A stretch of 64,000 nucleotides of DNA from JAKANT01 sp035502095 (lineage in GTDB: Bacteria; Pseudomonadota; Gammaproteobacteria; Burkholderiales; Burkholderiaceae_F). The notes below the pieces were generated by a model that had not been told where the DNA came from, made no database searches, and saw only the letters and a list, made by a program, of their open reading frames with translations. The position numbers were made by a program, and so were the translations under genes. Shown here one piece after another: positions 43,001 to 49,444 of the stretch (position 1 is its first letter; every line of letters starts with the position of its first letter). The DNA lies in the NCBI GenBank assembly GCA_035502095.1, contig DATJUX010000022.1, positions 183,369 through 247,368 of the forward strand. The letters run 5' to 3'.

Positions 43001-43097
43001 GGCCGAGCGACGTGCGGATCTCGTCGATGACCCAGGCGAGCGGCGCCGTGTCGGGCGCGACGTCCATCAACTGGTTGGGATCGTTCGTCTCGGTCAT
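37023..43097 (-). CDS. chpA: Giant hybrid chemotaxis kinase ChpA/PilL with several Hpt domains, CheA core, CheW and receiver
   Basis: This 2024-residue kinase is the centre of the type IV pilus chemosensory (Pil-Chp) system. Hpt-like sites are seen at H59 (QVHQANGAL, degenerate), H751 (HTLKGSSRMVG), H1038 (HSLSGIS) and H1277 (HTAKGSARMAG). A long Pro/Ala-rich linker lies at about 880-985. The CheA dimerisation region starts near 1400, the ATPase N-box HLVRNAIVHGLE is near 1600, then DDGTGLAL and GRGVGMDVVRSEL. A CheW domain follows (about 1735-1865) and a receiver with D1951 (MLVDIEMPRMDG) ends the protein. It is the last gene of pilG-H-I-J-chpA. Confidence 0.96.
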   Translation of the reverse strand: MTETNDPNQLMDVAPDTAPLAWVIDEIRTSLGQAVNGIKVFLGSKQDLESLRNAASQVHQANGALQLLDLRGVALVTEALEQLFRRWENDPKECGPSAVRAVETVASAVVAYLEGVLSGRPNQPIRLFPYYRDILTLNQAPRVHPADLVFPDLTRRPAFHRLESRPLTSDQLRVRRVRFEEGLLGFLRDVENARSRAQMRDALADIEQLPLRGLTRSFWWVVRGLLEALAARQLVVDTDLKRVLARLNLQLRRLIDGGAAVAERLMIDTLYYVGRADDGVHRVAEIKRLYGLSALITPDFERPTLTTLDAESMRLVKEALTQAKTLWGQIVGVAAANNDGAKFTAVITQARGAAARLDAKAIEKVLETIGGATREYARLASNVRDTLGLEVASALLFVEIGVEQLPHTDDEYAQRGQAVIERLQAAYAGKTLPDSAPWLSDLARKAQDRLTMGTVVVETQAQLREIEQRLDRFFRNPAERGELEATAPMFDQVCGVLSVLGADEPVAALRSVQASVRAFADPKAPARPEEFARIAGNLGAVGFFIESMGQDIDRPRGMFRFDPATGVFSADLTHQTAGAAVDAEDTITARIPEPRAADMRRPENIETSSAQHLELAQAMAERLVLNNSDSAALEGLSRLLPQMANEADLLDDAKLKDRIARAAVLLTQFAALREPSVARDLASLLAPQAAPDVPAPTAPLPETDAAADRELHDIFVEEANEVLETIETQLAALRKTPDDNSTLTTVRRAFHTLKGSSRMVGLKQFGEGAWAIEQCFNLWLAQERPANDDLIRLAAAAHRLMRDWISAMANNPRAAVDVHELVAAAQRVREGAPFEYGSTAPPKSPGSGATSDAPAALPAGTQGADLITIPAPTLITPTIVAPMAAAVAPQAPELPVVKPPAAEPAPPVAVPAAIDAPAIEAPAVAAPPVVEAAPADTLPVIEVEAIDVPVLEEAIQDVPVLEERIEAAPVAAPPSAMPEAVNADENIKRIGPVEISHGLYSVFLNEADESIRTLAQDIAEWRFEPTRAVNAATVRRAHSLSGISATVGLTPVWTIADVLDDLMHELGRRGDLAPPMMSAAQFDALELAVERMRGMLHQFAAGIYPPDSPRDVAAVQEVLRQIRHLSGRPAHAEPTLVRAEPAPRAAEPEVAASDDGLGAPGAASAIAVEEINVAPPRAKARAVPPPAVTDEQADEWLARQTASSTPSAAPVVVLTEPSDDEPKAFVSTVRDELDPDLLPVFLAEAHDLLPAIGGGLRALAANPNDRGVARELMRQMHTAKGSARMAGAMRLGELVHEMETRIEAAMQLVNVPHVIIEDLQSQYDHAMALYERLQRPGAEPVSAAPEAPKAAAPQPVEPGAPLAPVIELASVRHEAKSESPREAQATAPAPVMPTAQPAAPSQTATQPVSFIRVRADVLDKLVDQAGEVSIARAKLENEVGTLKGALLDLTENIGRLRTQLREVEIQADAQIQARADQLAKESAAFDPLEFDRYTRLQELTRLLAESVEDVAMVQSNMLKGLQMADQDLTSQSRLTRDLQQQLMRVRLVPFSNVAERLYRVARQTAKELDKRVNLEIRGGTTEIDRGVLERMSGPFEHLVRNAIVHGLEMPAQRAAGGKREVGELEIEVRQEGNEIIVVFSDDGTGLALDRIRARGVERGLIGRHQVVSDRELMELVFAPGFSTATEVTELAGRGVGMDVVRSELSSFGGRIAVASEAGKGTRFTLYLPLTLAVTQVVLASIGGRRYAIPAGMVEQVRRYKPTQILPALAEGQVTLAPIGDVVLRPLAQLLGEEIVPHLAKQTPVVLLRSGDDRLAIAVDEISTNQEVVVKNVGQQIARLAGILGATILGNGEIVLIINPVQLIARAPEPHPSYTAPEAASDEARRARERLEAASSGADAPAVVMVVDDSLTVRRVTQRLLERNGYEVLMAKDGVDALRQLQDTRPDIMLVDIEMPRMDGFDLTRNIRSGSSTREIPIIMITSRTAEKHRSLAFEIGVNEYLGKPYQEEELLGHIKRLLTTPVTA

Positions 43098-43178
43098 GGG
43101 GGACTGCCTGCCAAAAGAATTCCGAACAAGTGCGCGGCGGCCGACGTCGCCTTCGCCGGACGTCCGCGTCGTCCCGCG

Positions 43179-45476
43179 TTACGCAACGCGGAACCGCGAG
43201 ATCGACGCCTTCAATTCGCGCGCGAGCGTGGCGAGCTGGCCGATCGACTGCGCGGCCTGCCGGGTTCCTTGCGACGTCTGGTCGGTCACGGCAAGAATCC
43301 GCTCGATCGAGACGGCGACACCGCCGGCCGATTCGGCCTGTTCGCCGGTCGTGCCCGCGATGCGTTCGATCAGTTCCGCGAGCTGGCGCGACACCCGGCC
43401 GATGTCGGCCAGCGCAGTGCCGGCAGCGTCGGAGAGCTTGGTTCCTTCGACCACGCCCTGGGTGCTCTTCTCCATGGCGGTCACGGCGTCCTGCGTGTCG
43501 GTTTGAATCGTGCGCACCAGCGCGCCGATCTGCTTGGCCGCCTCGGCGGAGCGGTCCGCGAGGCGCTGCACTTCTTCCGCCACCACCGAGAATCCGCGTC
43601 CGGCTTCCCCCGCCGACGCGGCCTGGATGGCGGCGTTCAACGCGAGCACGTTGGTCTGTTCCGTGATGTCCGTGATCAGTTCGACGATCTCGCCGATCTC
43701 CTGCGACGATTCGCCGAGGCGCTTGATCCGCTTGGCGGTTTCCTGGATCTGCTCGCGGATCTCGTTCATGCCCGCGATCTGGTTGTACACCGCGCGCTGA
43801 CCGCGCTCGGCGGCATCCAGCGATGTGCGCGCCACCTTGGCCGACTCGGATGCGCTCTTCGATACGTCGTTGATCTGCGCCGCCATCCGGATCACCTTGT
43901 CGCCGGTGTCCTTGATCTCGCGCGACTGCGCTTCGGACGCGGTAAGAAGGCGGGTGGCGATGTCACGCGCCTGCGTCGATGCGGTGCTCACCTGTTCCGC
44001 CGCCACGTTGATGCGGCCGACCAGACCGCGCAGTTCCTCGACGGTGTAATTGACGGAGTCCGCGATCGCGCCGGTGATGTCCTCGGTCACGGTCGCCTGC
44101 ACGGTCAGGTTGCCGTCGGCCACCTCCTGCAGTTCGTTCATCAGGCGCAAGATCGCGGCCTGGTTCTGTTCATTCGAGCGCTTGGCCTCCTCCTCCAGGC
44201 CCATGGCTTCGGCGCGCTGCTTTTCCGCCTCGACCGCGCGCTTGCGGACGTCCTCGAGAAGAACCTTGACGATCAGCACCGCGGTGAATAGCGTCAGTAA
44301 GCCCGCCAGGCCCATCAGCACGAAGTTGACGCTGCGCTCGCGCTGCTCCGCCCGATACTCAAGCGCGAGTTCGGACACCTGGGAGCGCAACGGCTCCGAG
44401 TCGCGCAGGATCGACAGCTCGGCGTCCTTCGCCTGCACCAGGGCTGGCAGGCCGCTGAGCGAACTGCTGATCGAGTTCTGGAAGTCGGCGTAGATCTTGG
44501 CGAGTTCCTGCAGGCGCGCGCGCGTGTCGCCGTCGGTCGTGGCTGCGATGCGCAGCGTGTCGCTTCCGGCCAGCAGCGCCTGGGTGAGGTCGCGGAACAG
44601 GCTGATGTCGCGGCCGAGCGTCAGCGCGATCTCCGCGTTGGCGGTCTCGCTCGTGATCATCGAGTTCGCGCTGCGTCCGAGGCGCTGCGTCAGCATGACG
44701 AGCTGGCCCGCCGCCGCGATTTCGCGCGCCGGCGCGCCGCTCTGCAGCTTCAGTGCGGCGATCTCCTCCGTCAGTTGCAGCAGACGCGGGCTGGTGTCGT
44801 TGATGCGCTTGATGAGCGAGCCGAAGGAAAGCAGGATCTTTTCCTGCGCGATGATCACGGACGCGGCCGCTTCGGAGGCGCGCCAGCGCTCGAGCAGGCG
44901 CGTGACGGAGCGCTGGATCGCGAGCGAGGAGGGAGAAAGCCCGCGTGCCGGATCGCCCTTTTCGAGCGCATCGAGGTTGGCGGCAATGCGATCCCGGCTG
45001 TCGCGCAACTCGCCCAGGGCGATCAGGTTGCCGTTGATCGCGATCGGCGCCGCCTTGGCGAGGCGCTGCGTGTGCATCAGCGTGTCACCGACGATCTCGG
45101 CCTGCAGGGTGCCATTGGTCGACTGCCGGTTGTCGATCGCCACGATCGCCGCGACCAGAAGCGCGAACACCGCGAGCAGGATGAACAGCACCTGCACCTG
45201 CACGTTGACCGGCTTGTCGCCGATTACCGGCAGCTTCCACGCGATCAGGCGCTCGATCAGCGGCGTGCGCGCGGTGCTTGCGGCGGTCGCAGCGCGCACG
45301 GCCTTGCGCGAGATGCGCTGCGTTCCCGGTGAGCGCCGGGCCGGAGTCTCCGCGACGGGCGCATCCACCGGCGCGAACTCGGTGTAGCGAAACGGCTCGC
45401 CGCCCGGCTCTTCATTGACGGTATCCGGGGCCGGAGCCTTCGCCTTCTTGCGGCTGACGCCGATGTCCAATGCCAT
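43179..45476 (-). CDS. pilJ: Methyl-accepting chemotaxis protein PilJ
   Basis: The 765-residue transducer senses signals for twitching motility. A basic Pro-rich cytoplasmic N-terminus of about 90 residues precedes the first membrane helix (VLFILLAVFALLVAAIVAI, about 95-113). The periplasmic part holds two PilJ sensor modules (LAKAAPIAINGN; LVMLTQRLGRSANSMI). The second helix is near 385-405 (FVLMGLAGLLTLFTAVLIVK), followed by a HAMP domain and the signalling hairpin whose tip is EQTNVLALNAAIQAASAGEA. GGGAG precedes the ATG. The gap to chpA is only 81 bp, with no pilK between. Confidence 0.96.
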   Translation of the reverse strand: MALDIGVSRKKAKAPAPDTVNEEPGGEPFRYTEFAPVDAPVAETPARRSPGTQRISRKAVRAATAASTARTPLIERLIAWKLPVIGDKPVNVQVQVLFILLAVFALLVAAIVAIDNRQSTNGTLQAEIVGDTLMHTQRLAKAAPIAINGNLIALGELRDSRDRIAANLDALEKGDPARGLSPSSLAIQRSVTRLLERWRASEAAASVIIAQEKILLSFGSLIKRINDTSPRLLQLTEEIAALKLQSGAPAREIAAAGQLVMLTQRLGRSANSMITSETANAEIALTLGRDISLFRDLTQALLAGSDTLRIAATTDGDTRARLQELAKIYADFQNSISSSLSGLPALVQAKDAELSILRDSEPLRSQVSELALEYRAEQRERSVNFVLMGLAGLLTLFTAVLIVKVLLEDVRKRAVEAEKQRAEAMGLEEEAKRSNEQNQAAILRLMNELQEVADGNLTVQATVTEDITGAIADSVNYTVEELRGLVGRINVAAEQVSTASTQARDIATRLLTASEAQSREIKDTGDKVIRMAAQINDVSKSASESAKVARTSLDAAERGQRAVYNQIAGMNEIREQIQETAKRIKRLGESSQEIGEIVELITDITEQTNVLALNAAIQAASAGEAGRGFSVVAEEVQRLADRSAEAAKQIGALVRTIQTDTQDAVTAMEKSTQGVVEGTKLSDAAGTALADIGRVSRQLAELIERIAGTTGEQAESAGGVAVSIERILAVTDQTSQGTRQAAQSIGQLATLARELKASISRFRVA

Positions 45477-45571
45477 TTCTTTCTCCCTCGTCGCGGCGGT
45501 CTGCCACCGCCGCCGACTAGCTGGTGATCGGCGTCACGCCTGCTCGTGGCGCCGATCGATCCCCTTGTTCA

Positions 45572-46099
45572 CTACACGCCGACGCTGGAAAACACCTCCG
45601 CCGCGACCAACTTCGGCAGATCCAGTTCGGTCAGAACCGTTCCATCGAGATCGCGATACCGCTGCATCTCCCACGGACGCGCCGCGTTGGCCGCGGTGCC
45701 GAGTTCCTCGAGTTCGCGAATGTTGCGCAACCCGAACGCGCGCGAGATCAGGACCCCGGCGTTCACCTTGAGCGTCGGCCCGAACACGAGCAGCTGCTGC
45801 CCCTGGTCCTGCGCCAGCGGCGCACGCCCCGAAAGTTCCTGCAGGTCGATCACACCGATCAAGCGGCCGCGCACGTTGGTCAGGCCGCGGTACCACGGGC
45901 GCGTCCAGGGAACCGGCGCAATGTCGGCGGTGGCCACGATCTCGCCCGCGGTCGCCATGTCCAGCAGATAGCTGTCGTTGCCGATGCGCACCGCAAGGCG
46001 CAACGGCTGCACCGGCGTGTGCGGCGCCGCCTTCAGGCGTTCCGCAAGCTGCATCGAGAACTCGCGCAGCTTGTGGCTATGTTTGCTGCCTGCATCCAT
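45572..46099 (-). CDS. pilI: CheW-like adaptor PilI
   Basis: The 175-residue adaptor links PilJ to the ChpA kinase. The CheW fold is seen from LRLAVRIGNDSYLLDMATAGEIV through PWYRGLTNVRGRLIGVIDLQEL, the family signature, to the C-terminal GTVLTELDLPKLVA. A short helical N-terminal extension (LREFSMQLAERL) is typical of PilI. It lies 22 bp after pilH and 95 bp before pilJ on the minus strand. Confidence 0.95.
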   Translation of the reverse strand: MDAGSKHSHKLREFSMQLAERLKAAPHTPVQPLRLAVRIGNDSYLLDMATAGEIVATADIAPVPWTRPWYRGLTNVRGRLIGVIDLQELSGRAPLAQDQGQQLLVFGPTLKVNAGVLISRAFGLRNIRELEELGTAANAARPWEMQRYRDLDGTVLTELDLPKLVAAEVFSSVGV

Positions 46100-46121
46100 G
46101 AGGTTTGTCCGAGAGGGCGGA

Positions 46122-46487
46122 TCAGCCGAGCGCGGAAATCTTCTCCAGCAACTCGTCCACCTTGACCGGCTTGGTTACATAATCGCGTGCACCCTGGCGC
46201 AGTCCCCAGATGCGGTCGGTCTGGAGGTTCTTGCTCGTGCACATGATCACGGGGATGTGCTGCGTGGCGGGGTCTTTCGACAGCTGGCGCGTGAGCTGGA
46301 ATCCGTTCTGGCCCGGCATCACGACGTCCATCAGGATCAGGTCCGGCAGTTGCGACTTGAGCTTGAGGACCGCTTCCTCCGCGTTCTCGGCCGCCGAGAC
46401 CGTGAAGCCGTTTTTGGTCAGCAATTCGGTGAGGAAATAGCGCTCGGTCGGGGAGTCGTCAACGACCAGCACCTTCTTGATCGGCAT
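46122..46487 (-). CDS. pilH: Twitching motility response regulator PilH
   Basis: This 121-residue single-domain receiver is the same length as known PilH. The acidic pair is D10/D11 (LVVDDSPTER), the phosphoacceptor is D54 (LILMDVVMPGQNG), the conserved Thr is in MCTSKN and the Lys in VTKPVK. GGAG six bases before ATG 46487 decides this start over GTG 46499. PilH opposes or modulates PilG output on pilus retraction. Confidence 0.95.
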   Translation of the reverse strand: MPIKKVLVVDDSPTERYFLTELLTKNGFTVSAAENAEEAVLKLKSQLPDLILMDVVMPGQNGFQLTRQLSKDPATQHIPVIMCTSKNLQTDRIWGLRQGARDYVTKPVKVDELLEKISALG

Positions 46488-46515
46488 CTTCTGCTCCACC
46501 TGCGCCGTTGCAGGG

Positions 46516-46911
46516 TCAGTTGATCGAGTGCTGCCGCACGGCGGTCAGCAGGCTGTCCTTGGTGAACGGCTTCGTCAGGTACTCGCTCGAGCCGACCATG
46601 CGACCGCGCGCACGGTCGAACAGTCCGTCCTTCGACGAAAGCATCACCACCGGTGTACGGGAAAAACGTGGACTGCGCTTGATGAGGGCGCAGGTCTGGT
46701 ACCCATCGAGACGCGGCATCAGGATGTCGCAGAAGATGATGTTCGGCGCGTGGTCGTTGATCTTGGCGAGCGCCTCGAACCCGTCCTGCGCCAGGATCAC
46801 CTGGCAGCCGGCCTGCGTGAGAAAGATCTCCGCGCTGCGCCGAATGGTGTTCGAGTCGTCGATCACCATGACCTTCTTGCCACGGATGTCGGAAAAATCC
46901 GGCACGGACAT
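46516..46911 (-). CDS. pilG: Twitching motility response regulator PilG
   Basis: A 131-residue single-domain receiver. D18/D19 (VMVIDDSNTIRR), phosphoacceptor D62 (IIFCDILMPRLDG), MLSSKDGLFDRARGRMVGSSEYLTKPF with the Ser and Lys switch residues are present. The sequence DSNTIRRSAEIFL and the C-terminal layout identify PilG, the regulator that promotes pilus extension. GGAG lies eight bases before the ATG. It is the first pil gene, 99 bp downstream of the rubredoxin gene. Confidence 0.95.
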   Translation of the reverse strand: MSVPDFSDIRGKKVMVIDDSNTIRRSAEIFLTQAGCQVILAQDGFEALAKINDHAPNIIFCDILMPRLDGYQTCALIKRSPRFSRTPVVMLSSKDGLFDRARGRMVGSSEYLTKPFTKDSLLTAVRQHSIN

Positions 46912-47010
46912 CAGTTCTCTCCGTAATTCGACTCGGCGACGTGCTGGCCGCGCACTCCCTGTGATCGCGGCAACCCCGCTCGACTCAATGCGCCGTGCAA
47001 AATGGGGTCG

Positions 47011-47199
47011 CTAGATCTCGACCATTTCGAAGTCTTCCTTGCGGGCGCCGCATTCAGGGCAGGTCCAATTCGGCGGCACATCCTCCCACCGTGTTCCCGG
47101 CGCAATGCCGTCATCCGGTAGTCCTGCCGCTTCGTCGTAGATCCACCCGCAAATCAGGCACATCCATGTGCGCGTGGCTTGCGTGGTCTCTGTGGTCAT
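47011..47199 (-). CDS. Rubredoxin
   Basis: The 62-residue electron carrier has one iron ligated by C14, C17, C47 and C50 (MCLICGWIYDEAAG and CPECGARKEDF). The spacing and DGIAPGTRWEDVPPNW are canonical. ATG 47199 gives the standard length; an in-frame ATG at 47247 would add 16 residues. Rubredoxin genes commonly precede pilG in betaproteobacteria, but no functional link to pili is known. It is divergent from thiE. Confidence 0.95.
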   Translation of the reverse strand: MTTETTQATRTWMCLICGWIYDEAAGLPDDGIAPGTRWEDVPPNWTCPECGARKEDFEMVEI

Positions 47200-47450
47200 C
47201 CGCCGGAATTCTTCAACGAATTCGATAAGATAGTGAGGGCGGTGCATGATAGCCTGTGACTCGAAAAGCGGGAGAATTCCGGGCCTTCCCGCCGAGGAAC
47301 GAGCGCCGCGCGAGCCGAAGGGGTCGCCGGTTGCAAATGCGGGCCCGAGCGGTGGGCGGTCGTGTCGAGAGGCTAATGGCCCACCAAATCCCGACCTCCG
47401 ACCATCCTTGGGGCGATCCCATTCCTGCCGTGCCGAGGCGGCGGGCTCAC

Positions 47451-48116
47451 ATGCCAGCGAGCGGGAACAATTCAGCAGAGCGTGACCGCGCGCCGCGCGG
47501 CATCTACGTCATCACGCCCGATTGGGCTGACACGCAGCGGCTGGTGGCAGCGGTCACCGCGGCAATCCGCGGCGGGGCCGCCGCGGTTCAATACCGCAAC
47601 AAGGCCGCGTCCTTGGCCCTGCAGCGCGAACAGGCGGAAGCGTTGGCGCACATCACCCATTCGGCCGGACTACCCTTTTTTGTGGACAACGATGCGGCGC
47701 TCGCGCTTGCCGTGGGCGCGGACGGGCTGCACATCGGCCGCATGGACGGGGACCCGGCGGAGGTGCGTGCGAAACTGCCGCGCGCCATGATGCTGGGCGT
47801 GTCCTGTTACGCCGACCTCGCGCGCGTGCAGACGGCAATGCGTGCGGGTGCGAGCTACGTCGCGCTCGGTGTGATGTTCCCGTCGCAGACGAAGCCCGAC
47901 GCGGCGATCGCGCCCGCCGGGATCATCGGGGCAGCACGGCAGCGCGGAGCACACGTGGTGGCGAGCGGCGGCATCAACGGCGAAAACATCGGCTCCGTTG
48001 CCGCGGACGGTGCGCAAGCGGTGGGCGTGGTGAGTGCGGTGTTCGATGCGACGGAGCCGGAGCGCGCGGCCGCCGAGCTCGCCGCGCGTTTTGTTTCGGG
48101 AGCGCGAGAGATATGA
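47451..48116 (+). CDS. thiE: Thiamine-phosphate synthase
   Basis: The 221-residue TIM-barrel enzyme joins the thiazole and pyrimidine phosphates into thiamine monophosphate. RGIYVITPDW opens the barrel, AAAVQYRNKA binds the pyrimidine pyrophosphate, FVDNDAALALAVGADGLHIGR and GVSCYADLARVQ follow, and VVASGGINGENI is the phosphate-binding loop. The start is not certain: the frame is open back to 47256, but only residues from ATG 47451 look family-like. No TPP riboswitch was recognised upstream. It overlaps hemL by four bases (ATGA). Confidence 0.93.
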   Translation: MPASGNNSAERDRAPRGIYVITPDWADTQRLVAAVTAAIRGGAAAVQYRNKAASLALQREQAEALAHITHSAGLPFFVDNDAALALAVGADGLHIGRMDGDPAEVRAKLPRAMMLGVSCYADLARVQTAMRAGASYVALGVMFPSQTKPDAAIAPAGIIGAARQRGAHVVASGGINGENIGSVAADGAQAVGVVSAVFDATEPERAAAELAARFVSGAREI

Positions 48117-49444
48117 CGAGTGCGGGCGCAAACGAGCGGCTGTTCGAACGAGCGCAGCGAACGACGCCCGGCGGGGTGAACTCGCCCGTGCGCGCGTTTC
48201 GCTCCGTAGGTGGAACGCCGCGCTTCATCCGGCGCGCGGAGGGCGCGTACCTGTGGGATGCCGAGGGCAAGCGATACATCGACTACATCGGCTCGTGGGG
48301 ACCGATGATCGCCGGGCACGCGCACCCGGAGGTGGTGCACGCGGTCCAGGCCGCTGCCGCGCACGGCTTGAGCTTCGGTGCGCCCACCGAAGCCGAAGTC
48401 GAAATGGCCGAACTCCTGGTGCGATTGGTTCCTTCTATGGAGCAGGTGCGACTCGTGTCCTCCGGCACCGAGGCGGCGATGAGTGCGCTGCGGCTCGCGC
48501 GCGGGGCCACACGAGGGCCGAGCGGGGGCCGGCGCAAGATCGTCAAGTTCGAAGGCTGCTACCACGGTCACGCCGATGGCCTGCTCGTCAAGGCGGGCTC
48601 GGGCGCACTCACGTTCGGCAATCCGAGTTCGGCGGGAGTGCCGGCCGAGATCACGCAGCACACGCTGGCACTCGACTACAACGACAGCCAGCAACTCGAG
48701 GATGCATTCCGGCGCCACGGCGATGACATCGCGGCAGTGATCGTCGAACCGGTCGCCGGCAACATGAATCTCGTGCGTGCCGGGGACGAATTCCTGCGCA
48801 CGATGCGGCGCCTTTGCACACATCACGGTGCGCTCCTGATCTTCGACGAGGTCATGACCGGATTCCGCGTCGCGCTGGGCGGTGCGCAGGGGCTGTTCGG
48901 CATCGCTCCCGACCTGACCGTACTCGGCAAGGTCATCGGCGGCGGCATGCCGGTCGCGGCGTTCGGCGGCCGGCGCGAGGTGATGGGACAACTCGCACCG
49001 CTCGGGCCCGTGTATCAGGCCGGGACGTTGTCGGGCAATCCGGTTGCCGTCGCGTGCGGTCTCGCGACGCTGAAGATCGTGCAGCAACCCGGCTTCTACG
49101 ACCGCCTGACCTTGCAGACGCACCGCCTGGTCGAAGGACTGGTCGCTGCCGCACGCGCGTTCGCTGCCCAAGGGCTGGCGTTCAGCGCCGATAGTGTCGG
49201 CGGCATGTTCGGTCTTTACTTTGCACCGGCAGTGCCCGCCAGTTATGCGCAGGTCATGCAAACCGACAAGGCGCGCTTCAATGCCTTCTTCCACGCCATG
49301 CTCGAGCGTGGCGTGTACCTGGCACCGTCGGCATATGAGGCGGGCTTCGTTTCCGCCGCGCACGCCGACACCCACCTCGCCGCCACGCTGGCGGCCGCCC
49401 GCGAGTCGTTTGCCGTGGCCGTGAAGGCCGGAACTGCGGCATGA
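48113..49444 (+). CDS. hemL: Glutamate-1-semialdehyde 2,1-aminomutase
   Basis: The 443-residue PLP enzyme makes 5-aminolevulinate for haem synthesis. TPGGVNSPVRAFRSVGGTPRF is the invariant start; FEGCYHGHADGLLVKAGSG and LIFDEVMTGFRVALGGAQG bind cofactor, and the PLP lysine is K273 in TVLGKVIGGGMPVAAFGG. It is translationally coupled to thiE upstream and to dsbD downstream (ATGA at 49441-49444). Confidence 0.97.
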   Translation: MTSAGANERLFERAQRTTPGGVNSPVRAFRSVGGTPRFIRRAEGAYLWDAEGKRYIDYIGSWGPMIAGHAHPEVVHAVQAAAAHGLSFGAPTEAEVEMAELLVRLVPSMEQVRLVSSGTEAAMSALRLARGATRGPSGGRRKIVKFEGCYHGHADGLLVKAGSGALTFGNPSSAGVPAEITQHTLALDYNDSQQLEDAFRRHGDDIAAVIVEPVAGNMNLVRAGDEFLRTMRRLCTHHGALLIFDEVMTGFRVALGGAQGLFGIAPDLTVLGKVIGGGMPVAAFGGRREVMGQLAPLGPVYQAGTLSGNPVAVACGLATLKIVQQPGFYDRLTLQTHRLVEGLVAAARAFAAQGLAFSADSVGGMFGLYFAPAVPASYAQVMQTDKARFNAFFHAMLERGVYLAPSAYEAGFVSAAHADTHLAATLAAARESFAVAVKAGTAA

